Source: Gammaproteobacteria bacterium
GTDB lineage: Bacteria; Pseudomonadota; Gammaproteobacteria; Pseudomonadales; Pseudohongiellaceae
Direction of reading: 5' to 3'
Length of the DNA: 55,370 nucleotides
NCBI GenBank assembly: GCA_028818225.1
Contig: JAPPOG010000031.1
Span: 1-55,370, forward strand
The position numbers and the translations under genes are program-made. Shown here in pieces: positions 8,062 to 16,799 of the stretch; the stretch's first letter is position 1, and each line of letters begins with the position of its first letter. The notes beneath the pieces are model-generated. The model saw only the letters and a list, made by a program, of their open reading frames with translations. It made no database searches and was not told the origin of the DNA.

Positions 8062-8493
8062 ACGCGTTAGCAGGCGAAAGTTCTTGCCTTGATTTTCACT
8101 TGGCTAGCGGCAAGACGTTGCCCCAAAAGTATGGTTTTTTCTGGTGGCTTACCTCTTCGCCTGCATTGATTGTCGGCTTTTCCCCCAGCCAATAATCGAA
8201 GCTTGCAGTCGTTCGGCAGTGCGACATGCTAGACACGCCCTACGCTTGTCTCACCCTCTCTCGCTCAACTCTTTGCGACACCGAAAACGCAGAAATTGGC
8301 AACGCCCGTCCGTGGATAAGGTGTTTTTTGCGAACGCCTAGGCTCATGAATGAGCACCGGAGGGACATGGATGATCCACTTGAGTGACCAGAAATAGACT
8401 CTATGCTCTGGCGACCCAGATCAAAGCTAAATTAACTAGCGCCTCTTATATGCTATGCTCGGGGACTGTTCAAAATACCGAGACGTCCTGAGT
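8062..8493. other. Intergenic region upstream of the amidohydrolase
   Basis: About 430 bases. A 65-codon plus-strand frame (8144-8341) has Arg-rich, low-information sequence, no ribosome binding site and no recognisable domain, so I do not call it. A short palindrome GCTCATGAATGAGC lies at about 8343-8356. I see no structured RNA that I recognise. The promoter of the amidohydrolase-acylase unit should lie in the right-hand part. Confidence 0.35.
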
Positions 8494-10137
8494 ATGAAGA
8501 AATCCGTACTGACACTCATTCTTTCGTGTCTGACAAATATGAGCCTTGCTGAGTCTACGCTAATTACCAATGTAAATGGCTACACCTTAAACAGCGATCG
8601 CGAGCTCATCCAGTTCACTGCCTTGCAATTTACCGATGACAAAGTCGATCGCATTTATAGCGATAGCGACGAATTACCCACTGATGTTGATAACCTTATC
8701 GACGGTGAAGGTAGAACTTTGATTCCAGGATTAATCGACGCCCATGGCCATGTTGGCAGCTATGGATTTAGTTTGTTGCGGGTAGATTTAGTTGGAGCAA
8801 GTTCTGAAGAAGAAGCAGCTCAACGAGTACTGGCTTTCGCGGGAGAAAATTCTGAGCTTGAGTGGATCCAAGGTCGTGGTTGGAATCAGGTCCTTTGGGA
8901 AAGCAATGAGTTTCCCAATGCCTCCAGTATCGACGCAGTAGTTGGAAATAAACCTGTATGGCTAACGCGTGTCGATGGACATGCAGGTTGGGCTAATACC
9001 GCCGCAATGGAACTAGCTGGAATAGATCGCAACACCGAAGACCCAACCGGCGGCCAGATCATTCGTGATGAAAATGGTGACGCTACTGGTGTGCTCATCG
9101 ATACGGCGATGCGTTATGTCAGCTCACAGATTCCCAACCCAACTTTTGCGGAACAAAAGTTTGCATTGCAAACGGCAATGGAAAGTCTTGCCACTTATGG
9201 CATAACCAGTGTTCATGACGCAGGAATCGGCAGTCAGACTGTTGCCGCATTCAAAGACTTACTTGCAGACGGTCCTTTACCAATCCGGGTAAATGCAATG
9301 ATATCCGCATCTGATTCTCTCTATCAGGACCGACTTAATGAAGGTTTTTTCCGCAGTGATGACGATACTTTTGTCATTCACAGCGTGAAAGTTGTAGGTG
9401 ATGGTGCGCTGGGGAGTCGTGGAGCGGCATTAATTGAGGATTACGCTGACGAGCCAGGCAATCGCGGATTGCTACGCTATGATGATGAACGCCTGGAATT
9501 TTTAATGCGCGTGGCAATGAATGCGGGCTTCCAGGTTAACACCCATGCCATCGGTGATAATGCTAATTTCAAAGTAATGGATAACTATGAACGCCTCATA
9601 AATGAAACCAATACACGTGACAGGCGTCATCGTATTGAACATGCTCAAATTCTTCGTTATGAAGACATTCTGCGTTTTGGAGAATTAGGCGTCATTCCTT
9701 CCATGCAGGCGACCCATGCTACTAGCGACATGAACATGGCTGAAGATCGCGTTGGGCCGGTTCGGATTCAGGGCGCCTATGCCTGGCGCAAATTATTGGA
9801 CACTGGAGTCATAATTGCCAACGGCTCTGATTTTCCAGTTGAGTCACCTAATCCATATTGGGGTTTGCATGCGTCGGTTACCAGGCAAAACCAATCGAGC
9901 CAACCTCCGGGAGGTTGGTATCCAGAAGAGCGCATGAGTCTGAGAGAAGCATTCGCCAGTTTTACGCTTGATGCAGCCTATGCAGGGCACCAAGAAGAGA
10001 TTCTTGGGTCTTTGGAACCCGGCAAGAAAGCCGATTTCGTATTTCTGGATCGCGACATCTTTACGATTCCAGAGTCTGAACTCTGGCAGATACAAGCCAC
10101 AGAAACCTGGGTAAATGGAGTAAGAGTTACCAACTAA
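8494..10137 (+). CDS. Exported amidohydrolase of the YtcJ-like (Amidohydro_3) family
   Basis: 547 residues from the ATG at 8494, chosen because it begins a clear signal peptide (MKKSVLTLILS..., cleavage near SLAES); an in-frame ATG at 8455 would put 13 unlikely residues before it. The metallohydrolase TIM-barrel shows H84GH86 in 'LIDAHGH', a VNTHAIGD block, IEHAQ, and NGSDFPVE, which carry the metal-binding His and Asp residues. These enzymes hydrolyse C-N bonds of amides or cyclic ureas; the substrate is not predictable from sequence. The acylase gene starts 27 bases downstream on the same strand, so the two are probably cotranscribed and may act on the same amide-containing compounds in the periplasm. 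Confidence 0.85.
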   Translation: MKKSVLTLILSCLTNMSLAESTLITNVNGYTLNSDRELIQFTALQFTDDKVDRIYSDSDELPTDVDNLIDGEGRTLIPGLIDAHGHVGSYGFSLLRVDLVGASSEEEAAQRVLAFAGENSELEWIQGRGWNQVLWESNEFPNASSIDAVVGNKPVWLTRVDGHAGWANTAAMELAGIDRNTEDPTGGQIIRDENGDATGVLIDTAMRYVSSQIPNPTFAEQKFALQTAMESLATYGITSVHDAGIGSQTVAAFKDLLADGPLPIRVNAMISASDSLYQDRLNEGFFRSDDDTFVIHSVKVVGDGALGSRGAALIEDYADEPGNRGLLRYDDERLEFLMRVAMNAGFQVNTHAIGDNANFKVMDNYERLINETNTRDRRHRIEHAQILRYEDILRFGELGVIPSMQATHATSDMNMAEDRVGPVRIQGAYAWRKLLDTGVIIANGSDFPVESPNPYWGLHASVTRQNQSSQPPGGWYPEERMSLREAFASFTLDAAYAGHQEEILGSLEPGKKADFVFLDRDIFTIPESELWQIQATETWVNGVRVTN

Positions 10138-10164
10138 GCATGACTATTACATAAAGAGCTTGTT

Positions 10165-12435
10165 ATGAACCTATTTCGATCTTATTCACTGATAATCTTC
10201 CTCTCATTACTCACTGCCTGCAGCGCAGAAGAAAGTACCGATAATCAGGATGTATCTTCTGCTCAAGTTGCCAGTAATTTTAGCACTGAAGAAATTGCCC
10301 GGTGGGAGCAACGAGCTGCTAATGTGGAAATTCTGCGCGATCGTTGGGGGATTGCCCATATTTACGGGATGACCGATGCGGATACTGTATTTGGGACCCT
10401 GTATGCCCAGGCGGAAGATGACTTCAATCGGGTAGAAACCAATTACATCAATGCTATGGGGCGCCTGGCAGAGGCGGAGGGAGCGGGACAAATTTACCGC
10501 GACCTGCGCATGAAGTTATTCATTGACCCGGTGGAAATGGAGTCAATGTATGAAGCGAGCCCAGCCTGGCTGCAAGAGTTAATGAACGCTTTCGCAGATG
10601 GACTCAATTACTATTTGCATACCCATCCAGAAGTGGAGCCTCGAGTTATCGATAGATTTGAACCCTGGATGGCGCTTTCTTTTACCGAAGGAAGTATTGG
10701 CGGCGATATCGAACGAGTTAGTATCAGGGAATTACAGAATTTTTATGGAGCTGGAGATCAGACAGCTCAAATTAGCTATCTAAGTGATAACGAACCAAGA
10801 GGGTCGAATGGGTTTGCCATCGCTCCAAAAAATACCGCGAATGGCAATGCCCTCTTCCTGATAAATCCACACACTTCATTCTTTTTTCGTTCAGAATTGC
10901 AAATGGTTAGCGCAGAAGGGCTGAATGCCTATGGCGCGGTTACCTGGGGTCAGTTTTTTGTCTACCAGGGTTTCAATGAAAATACCGGCTGGATGCATAC
11001 CTCCTCCCGAGCGGACGCTATCGATGAGTACCTGGAAACCGTGGTTCAACGAGATGACGGTGTGTATTACCTTCATGGCGATGAAGAGAGGAAGCTGGAA
11101 GAAAAAGTCATTACTGTTCCGTACAGGGATGGCGATGAAATGCGCAGCCGGCAGTTCACGACTTATCGCAGCCATCATGGACCCATAGTGCGCGGTGAAG
11201 ATGATAAATGGGTTGCCTTTAGTATCATGGAAGAACCCATCAAGGCATTGAGCCAATCCTATGGCCGCACTAAAGCAAATAACTATGAAGAGTTTGCAGC
11301 TACCATGGAATTACGCACCAACTCTTCCAACAATACAGTCTATGCCGACAGTAAAGGGAACATTGCCTATTGGCATGGCAATTATATCCCCCGCCGTGAT
11401 GAAAGCTTCGACTGGAATCAACCTCTAGACGGCAGTAATCCCGACACTGACTATCAAGGCCTGCATGGGCAACATGAAACCATCACGGTAGTTAATCCAG
11501 ATACAGGCTGGATTCAAAACACTAATAACACACCCTTTAACGCATCAGGAACCGCCAGTCCAACTCGTGAAGACTATCCGATATACATGGCAAATAATCC
11601 AGAGAACTATCGCGGCATCCATGCAGTCCGGGTATTAGACGGTATTACTGACTTTACCCTGGATTCTTTAATCGCAGCAGCGTATAGCCCATTACTGCCA
11701 GCCTTTGAAGAATTGATTCCCGATTTGTTTATGATTACTGCGGTGGACCAGATTCCAGCGGTAACTGAAAATGAAAATTTCCCACTTCAAGGAGGAGGTG
11801 ATCAAGTCTCCATCCAATCCGATTTATTGGAATATATCGATTTGTTTCGTACCTGGGATTTCACTTCATCTGTTGATTCGACAGAAACCTCTTTGGCGGT
11901 CTACTATGCCCAGAATCTGATGGAAGCAGTCAGAGAGGGTGCGGCCGCGGAAAGCGCAAATATCTATCAATACATGGCAGAGCGATCGACGCTAGCTCAA
12001 AAACTCACCGCATTGCGAGGGGCGGCTCAGGAGCTGACCAACGATTTTGGCGATTGGCGTGTACCCTGGGGAGAAATAAACAGATACCAGCGGCTCAATG
12101 GCGATCTGGTGCAGGACTTTAATGATGATCAACCGAGTCTCCCCGTAGGATTTGCCTCTGGCCGCTGGGGCTCTCTCGCCTCATTCGGTGCGCGTACCTA
12201 TCCAGGCACAAATCGAATGTACGGTACCAGCGGCAATAGTTTTGTCGCAGTCGTTGAATTTGGTCAACCACTTACTGCCAAAGCTATTACAGTCGGCGGA
12301 CTACAAAGCGATCCTGCTTCCCCTCACTTCGATGATCAGGCGGAAATGTATGCCAACGGAGAATTCAGAGACGTTTTATTCTACCGGGAAGATGTCGAAG
12401 CTAACCTGGAGAGAGCATATAATCCCGGACTTTAG
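10165..12435 (+). CDS. Lipoprotein penicillin/acylhomoserine acylase-type Ntn hydrolase
   Basis: 756 residues. The N-terminus MNLFRSYS...LLTAC carries a lipobox with Cys19, so the protein is probably a membrane-anchored lipoprotein. The penicillin amidase family layout is clear: an alpha region with 'RDRWGIAHIYG', a linker, and the autocatalytic nucleophile Ser214 in RGSNGF, followed by the beta chain with NPHTSF, NTGWMHT, SNNTVYADSKGNIAYWHG and a C-terminal 'GTSGNSFVAVVEFG'. Family members cleave N-acyl groups from beta-lactams, N-acyl-homoserine lactones or N-acyl amino acids. Its position after an amidohydrolase and before a glyoxylate aminotransferase suggests a catabolic acylase rather than antibiotic resistance. 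Length is normal for the precursor form. Confidence 0.88.
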   Translation: MNLFRSYSLIIFLSLLTACSAEESTDNQDVSSAQVASNFSTEEIARWEQRAANVEILRDRWGIAHIYGMTDADTVFGTLYAQAEDDFNRVETNYINAMGRLAEAEGAGQIYRDLRMKLFIDPVEMESMYEASPAWLQELMNAFADGLNYYLHTHPEVEPRVIDRFEPWMALSFTEGSIGGDIERVSIRELQNFYGAGDQTAQISYLSDNEPRGSNGFAIAPKNTANGNALFLINPHTSFFFRSELQMVSAEGLNAYGAVTWGQFFVYQGFNENTGWMHTSSRADAIDEYLETVVQRDDGVYYLHGDEERKLEEKVITVPYRDGDEMRSRQFTTYRSHHGPIVRGEDDKWVAFSIMEEPIKALSQSYGRTKANNYEEFAATMELRTNSSNNTVYADSKGNIAYWHGNYIPRRDESFDWNQPLDGSNPDTDYQGLHGQHETITVVNPDTGWIQNTNNTPFNASGTASPTREDYPIYMANNPENYRGIHAVRVLDGITDFTLDSLIAAAYSPLLPAFEELIPDLFMITAVDQIPAVTENENFPLQGGGDQVSIQSDLLEYIDLFRTWDFTSSVDSTETSLAVYYAQNLMEAVREGAAAESANIYQYMAERSTLAQKLTALRGAAQELTNDFGDWRVPWGEINRYQRLNGDLVQDFNDDQPSLPVGFASGRWGSLASFGARTYPGTNRMYGTSGNSFVAVVEFGQPLTAKAITVGGLQSDPASPHFDDQAEMYANGEFRDVLFYREDVEANLERAYNPGL

Positions 12436-12514
12436 AAATTTATGTAGACAAGTTTCGGTTTATTTCGTTAGCTGATTTGAAGAACCAATAAAAAGAAATA
12501 ATAAGAAGAGCAAC

Positions 12515-13696
12515 ATGAGCAGTTCTAAGCACCGTGCCGGACGGCATTTCCTGCAGATTCCAGGACCTTCAAATGTACCGGACAGCATCTTGCGCGCGAT
12601 GTCGCAAGCCGTGGTCGACCATCGAGGCCCTGACTTTCCTGAGTTAACTTTGGGAATTCTGGAGCAACTCAAGCCTGTCTTTAATACCCAATCTTCAATC
12701 ATAATTTATCCATCTTCCGGTACCGGCGCCTGGGAAGCAGCCCTGGTTAACTGTCTTTCACCTGGAGACAAAGTACTTGCCTTTGAAACCGGATGGTTTG
12801 CCACACTGTGGAAAGGGATGGCGGAAAAACTTGGATTAGAAGTGGAGTGGGTAAAGGGAGACTGGCGGCGAGGAGTTGATCCGGCGATTGTAGAAGATGC
12901 ACTGCAGTCGGATGGGTCTCACTCAATCAAAGCTGTGTGCGTTGTCCACAACGAAACCTCCACCGGCGCCACCAGCCGCATTGGTGAAATTCGTCAGGCA
13001 ATCGATGCAGCGAACCACCCTGCTCTCTATTTAGTAGATACGATTTCGTCACTCGCTTGTGTCGATTACCGCCATGATGAATGGAAAGTTGACGTTACCG
13101 TAAGCGGTTCACAGAAAGGACTCATGCTGCCGCCAGGATTGGGCTTTAATGCAGTTAGTGAAAAAGCACTGGAAGCATCCAAGACTGCTACTTCCAACGT
13201 TTCGTATTGGTCCTGGCAAGACATGATCGATAACAACAAGAACGGTGTCTTTCCTTACACACCTGCCACCAACATGCTTTATGGATTGAAAGAAGCATTA
13301 CGTTTACTCCATGCCGAAGGCTTGGAAAATGTTTACGCGCGACATGCTCGCCTCGCCGAAGCAACACGTATCGCTGTCGAAGCCTGGGGTCTGGAAAATC
13401 TCTGTGTAATACCGGAAGAGTTCAGCAATTCTCTGACGGCCGTACTCATGCCAGAAGGCCATGATGCCGACGCCCTGCGTAAAACTATTCTCGAAAACTT
13501 TGATATGTCTCTTGGCACAGGACTTGGCAAAGTGAAAGGAAAGATTTTTCGTATCGGTCACTTGGGCGACTTTAATGAACTTATGCTTACCGGCACCTTG
13601 GGCGGGGTCGAAATGGGATTAGACATCGCCGGGGTGCCATTTAGTAAAGGCGGAATAAATGCCGCGATGAATTACCTGGCTCAGTCACAAAAGTAA
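12515..13696 (+). CDS. Class V aminotransferase, serine- or alanine-glyoxylate type
   Basis: 393 residues, cytoplasmic (no signal). The N-terminal 'GPSNVPDSILRAM' and 'DHRGPDF' blocks, the SSGTGAWEAAL phosphate-binding loop, 'VDTISSLACVDY' (PLP-ring Asp) and the Schiff-base lysine Lys201 in SGSQKG are typical of serine-glyoxylate and alanine-glyoxylate aminotransferases. It would convert glyoxylate to glycine while deaminating serine or alanine. It lies 79 bases after the acylase with an AG-rich leader, and 16 bases before the GntP permease. A glyoxylate-consuming enzyme fits the glyoxylate-releasing PAL-like proteins encoded upstream; that link is inference. Confidence 0.88.
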   Translation: MSSSKHRAGRHFLQIPGPSNVPDSILRAMSQAVVDHRGPDFPELTLGILEQLKPVFNTQSSIIIYPSSGTGAWEAALVNCLSPGDKVLAFETGWFATLWKGMAEKLGLEVEWVKGDWRRGVDPAIVEDALQSDGSHSIKAVCVVHNETSTGATSRIGEIRQAIDAANHPALYLVDTISSLACVDYRHDEWKVDVTVSGSQKGLMLPPGLGFNAVSEKALEASKTATSNVSYWSWQDMIDNNKNGVFPYTPATNMLYGLKEALRLLHAEGLENVYARHARLAEATRIAVEAWGLENLCVIPEEFSNSLTAVLMPEGHDADALRKTILENFDMSLGTGLGKVKGKIFRIGHLGDFNELMLTGTLGGVEMGLDIAGVPFSKGGINAAMNYLAQSQK

Positions 13697-13712
13697 AAAT
13701 AAGGATATAAGA

Positions 13713-15086
13713 ATGGATCCTTCTACTGCAGTAAATACCAGCGCAGCAATCTCACTAATTGGTTTTGCTGTCGTCATATTTCTTCTTTTATTCCTTATAG
13801 CTAAATGGAAGTGGCACGTATTCTTCGCCTTGCTTATTCCTATCTTGCTCTTCGGAGTTTTGCCAGGCATTCAACAAAATAATTTTATCGATGCCTTTGA
13901 AACGGGATTTGGCAACACGCTTGGATCAATTGGTGTTGTCATTGTTTTGGGATCAATAATTGCCGAGGCGCTTAAACATACCGGAGCTATTCAGGTCATT
14001 ACCAAATCCATGGTAAACCTGGTTGGTTCTCAGCGCATGCCCCTGGCATTAACCCTGACAGGATTCATTATCGGCGTCGCCATCTTTTCTGATGTGGCTT
14101 ACGTCATTCTAAATCCTCTGGTCCATTCCGCAGCAAAGACTATGCAAGTTGGCATCGCCGTGATGTCCACTGGTTTAGTTGGTGCCTTGCAATTAACTCA
14201 CGCCATCGTGCCACCAACACCAGGACCATTAGCCGCCGCAGCCATAGTTGGTGCCGACATAGGTCAGACCATTATCTTCGGCGGCATCGCCTGTTTGTTT
14301 GGGTCTCTGGCCTGCTGGGCCTGGGGTGTTTATTTCGCCGGACCCCGGATTAAGACCATGGCCAGCGACGAATTCGAAGGCGTCTCAATTGACGATCTCG
14401 ACGAAGACGGGCCAGAAGAATTACCAAGCACACTCAGCTCCTATATGCCGATTGTCATTCCCATTGTGCTAATCGGCACGCAAAGCGTAATTGCGCTGGT
14501 TGCTCCGGAAGGACATATTTTGCGCATAATTTTTGGCTATCTGGGTTGGCCAGTTATCGCCCTCTCGGTTGGTGTATGGCTTGCCTATCGCAATATCAAA
14601 AGCAAAGATGATAAAGAGAAAGCCAAGGATGCCTGGGTGGAATCGGCACTAAAAACTTCTGCGATGATACTGGTCGTTACAGGTTTGGGCGGCTCTCTCA
14701 GTGCTATCTTGCGCGGCACGCCGGCAGTCGATGCCATTGCCATGATTTTTTCGGACTATGGCTTACCGGCAATTTTACTGCCATTTGTCATTGGCATTAT
14801 TGGCAACATGATCACAGGCTCTACTACAGTCGGCGTTATTACCGCAGCAGCATTGGTGCAGCCAATGCTGGGTTCGCTGGCTTTATCTCCGGAAGCAGCC
14901 ATGCTCGCTGGCGCCAGTGGCTCTGTCATTATCAAGTACGTGAACAGCAGTTATTTCTGGGTGTGTACTTCCCTGTCAAAACTCAGTGTGCCGGATGCGG
15001 TGTTCAGTTATGGCGGCGCAACATTGGTGGGAGGAATCGTTTCCTTTCTAACGGTGTGCGTGATGTGGTCAGTAGGCTTGGTATAA
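13713..15086 (+). CDS. GntP-family gluconate/organic acid permease
   Basis: 457 residues with about a dozen hydrophobic segments. It has the GntP signature features: 'LGSIIAEALKHTGA', 'LTHAIVPPTPGPLAAAAIVGAD' region near residue 165-185, and 'GNMITGSTTVGVITAAAL' near 370. Characterised GntP members carry gluconate, idonate, fructuronate, glycerate or serine in proton symport. Linkage to the glyoxylate aminotransferase (16-base gap, AAGGAT ribosome site) suggests a small hydroxy or amino acid such as glycerate or serine as substrate, but sequence alone does not decide it. The gene converges with the ankyrin gene with only three bases between stops and no terminator visible. Confidence 0.87.
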   Translation: MDPSTAVNTSAAISLIGFAVVIFLLLFLIAKWKWHVFFALLIPILLFGVLPGIQQNNFIDAFETGFGNTLGSIGVVIVLGSIIAEALKHTGAIQVITKSMVNLVGSQRMPLALTLTGFIIGVAIFSDVAYVILNPLVHSAAKTMQVGIAVMSTGLVGALQLTHAIVPPTPGPLAAAAIVGADIGQTIIFGGIACLFGSLACWAWGVYFAGPRIKTMASDEFEGVSIDDLDEDGPEELPSTLSSYMPIVIPIVLIGTQSVIALVAPEGHILRIIFGYLGWPVIALSVGVWLAYRNIKSKDDKEKAKDAWVESALKTSAMILVVTGLGGSLSAILRGTPAVDAIAMIFSDYGLPAILLPFVIGIIGNMITGSTTVGVITAAALVQPMLGSLALSPEAAMLAGASGSVIIKYVNSSYFWVCTSLSKLSVPDAVFSYGGATLVGGIVSFLTVCVMWSVGLV

Positions 15087-15089
15087 CTA

Positions 15090-16577
15090 TTAATCAGAGG
15101 CACCCAGTCGCCTGAGCACTGCCGCCACTTCCGGGCGAGTACCCCGCAGGCCATTAGTGCCAGGAATGCCCTGCGTGGTCTCGGCTAATTGCAAGGGGGT
15201 GAGGCCGCGACCGGATTGCAGGTGAATGTCTGCTCCACGCATAGCCAGGTATTCAACCACCGTTGGAAAATCTTTTAGCACGGCATGATGGATTGCGGCG
15301 CGGCCGCGGGTGTCTACTGCATTCACATCAACACCTTCATCGATCAGTATTTGCGCCAGTTCCAATGTGCGCCGCTCTTCATCTTCCAGATCCCGCTCTT
15401 CATTGCCAATGCGATCTCTGCGCCAGTCCAGTGAAGAACCTGAGTTGCCCATGGCGACTTGCAAAGTGGTCACGCTATTGTCATCTGTTGCAAACGGATC
15501 AGCACCTTCTCCTAACAGGATTCTCAGAATTTCTACTTCGCCATATTTGGCTGCCATCCAAAAGGCATCTCGTCCAATTAACTGGGAACGAATCGAATAA
15601 TCCGCACTAAAACGGCGACCAGGTGTGCCATGTGCAACCGGTGTATCGTACTCGGCACCTGCTTCCAGCAATGCCCTCACAAGTCTTACCTGACTACGAA
15701 GAACAGCGGCATGCAAGGCAGTATAGCCAGCTTCCATCGCATTGGGATCAGCACCCTGTTCCAACAAGAACAAGGCAAGTTCTTCATGGCCACTATGAGC
15801 CGCCTGGGTCAATGCGCTTACTCCCGATGCAGCAGTTTCATTGACATCTGCTCCTGCCTCTATTAAACCCCTCGCTGTTGCAATATCGCCTATTCGAGCA
15901 GCGAACATAATGGCGGAGGAACCGCCATGAGCCATCCTGAAATTACCAGTTGGATTGGTATTACCGGCCGTATTCTCTAACTGATACCAGACTTTTGTCC
16001 GCAAGTTTAAGTCAGCTCCATTGGCAATTAAGAGCTGCACAACATCTGCATGACTTTGTGCCACGGCCCACATAAGTGCTGTTTGACCTCTTTCTTCTTC
16101 TGCCGCATTTATCTCAGCGCCGTGTTGCAGTAAAAGCGCTACCGACTCCATGTTCCCGGTTCGAGCCGCGCTCATTAAAGGCGTCTCACCCATGGTCAGC
16201 GAAACATCCGCATCGGCACCCGCCTCCAATAAAAGTTGCAACATGCCAGGGCTGCCATTAATCGCCGCCAGCCATAGCGCCGTAGCTCCTAATTCATTTG
16301 CCGCATTAATGTTTGCCCCGGCTTCAATTAAAAGACTTGCCAGCTCCAGGTTATTACGATGCGCAGCCCAATGCAGCGCCGAGGCTCCATCACCCTGAGT
16401 CTGATTCACATCGGCGCCAGAATTCAGAATCGTTCGAACCTGGCTCAAATCTTCCGCACGAGCTGCGGCGATTAAGGATAGATCGGTTTGGGCGATACTG
16501 CTTTGACTATAAAAGCCAAGCCCCAGTGAGAAGGCCAGATAAAAGGCGAGAATTCGCAGTTTCTTATTATTTTGCAT
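15090..16577 (-). CDS. Exported ankyrin-repeat protein
   Basis: 495 residues from the ATG at 16577, chosen because it gives a signal peptide (MQNNKKLRILAFYLAFSLG..., cleavage near SIAQ) and an AGGATT ribosome site 8 bases upstream. The frame stays open to 16838, but that extension has no export or domain character and overlaps the next gene's leader. About ten ankyrin repeats with the usual 'GxTALxxAAxxG' and 'LLEAGADVN' consensus fill residues 30-490. A less regular insert at about 205-225 and another at 300-330 interrupt the array. Ankyrins mediate protein binding; a periplasmic role is likely. It is divergent from the DUF1592 gene and nothing adjacent reveals its partner. Confidence 0.85.
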   Translation of the reverse strand: MQNNKKLRILAFYLAFSLGLGFYSQSSIAQTDLSLIAAARAEDLSQVRTILNSGADVNQTQGDGASALHWAAHRNNLELASLLIEAGANINAANELGATALWLAAINGSPGMLQLLLEAGADADVSLTMGETPLMSAARTGNMESVALLLQHGAEINAAEEERGQTALMWAVAQSHADVVQLLIANGADLNLRTKVWYQLENTAGNTNPTGNFRMAHGGSSAIMFAARIGDIATARGLIEAGADVNETAASGVSALTQAAHSGHEELALFLLEQGADPNAMEAGYTALHAAVLRSQVRLVRALLEAGAEYDTPVAHGTPGRRFSADYSIRSQLIGRDAFWMAAKYGEVEILRILLGEGADPFATDDNSVTTLQVAMGNSGSSLDWRRDRIGNEERDLEDEERRTLELAQILIDEGVDVNAVDTRGRAAIHHAVLKDFPTVVEYLAMRGADIHLQSGRGLTPLQLAETTQGIPGTNGLRGTRPEVAAVLRRLGASD

Positions 16578-16799
16578 AACAGCAAATCCTAAGCCATTCA
16601 TCGCCCAATTTATAGCCCCCAGTGAGGTCCTGATTGACAGCCAGATAGGCCCATGGCAAGTTGGACTGCGGGGGATCGGCGTCACTGAATAGGATATGCT
16701 TGGGGAACGAGCAATATGATTCAGCTGAAAAATTTGCGAATTAAAAGAATAACTTAGAATCGGTACCAAAGGATTCGTAACTGGCAAATAATAAATAAA

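Noticed and set aside
8144..8341. 65-codon plus-strand frame
   Set aside because: Arg-rich, no ribosome binding site, no domain or signal; lies in a promoter region. Most likely chance.
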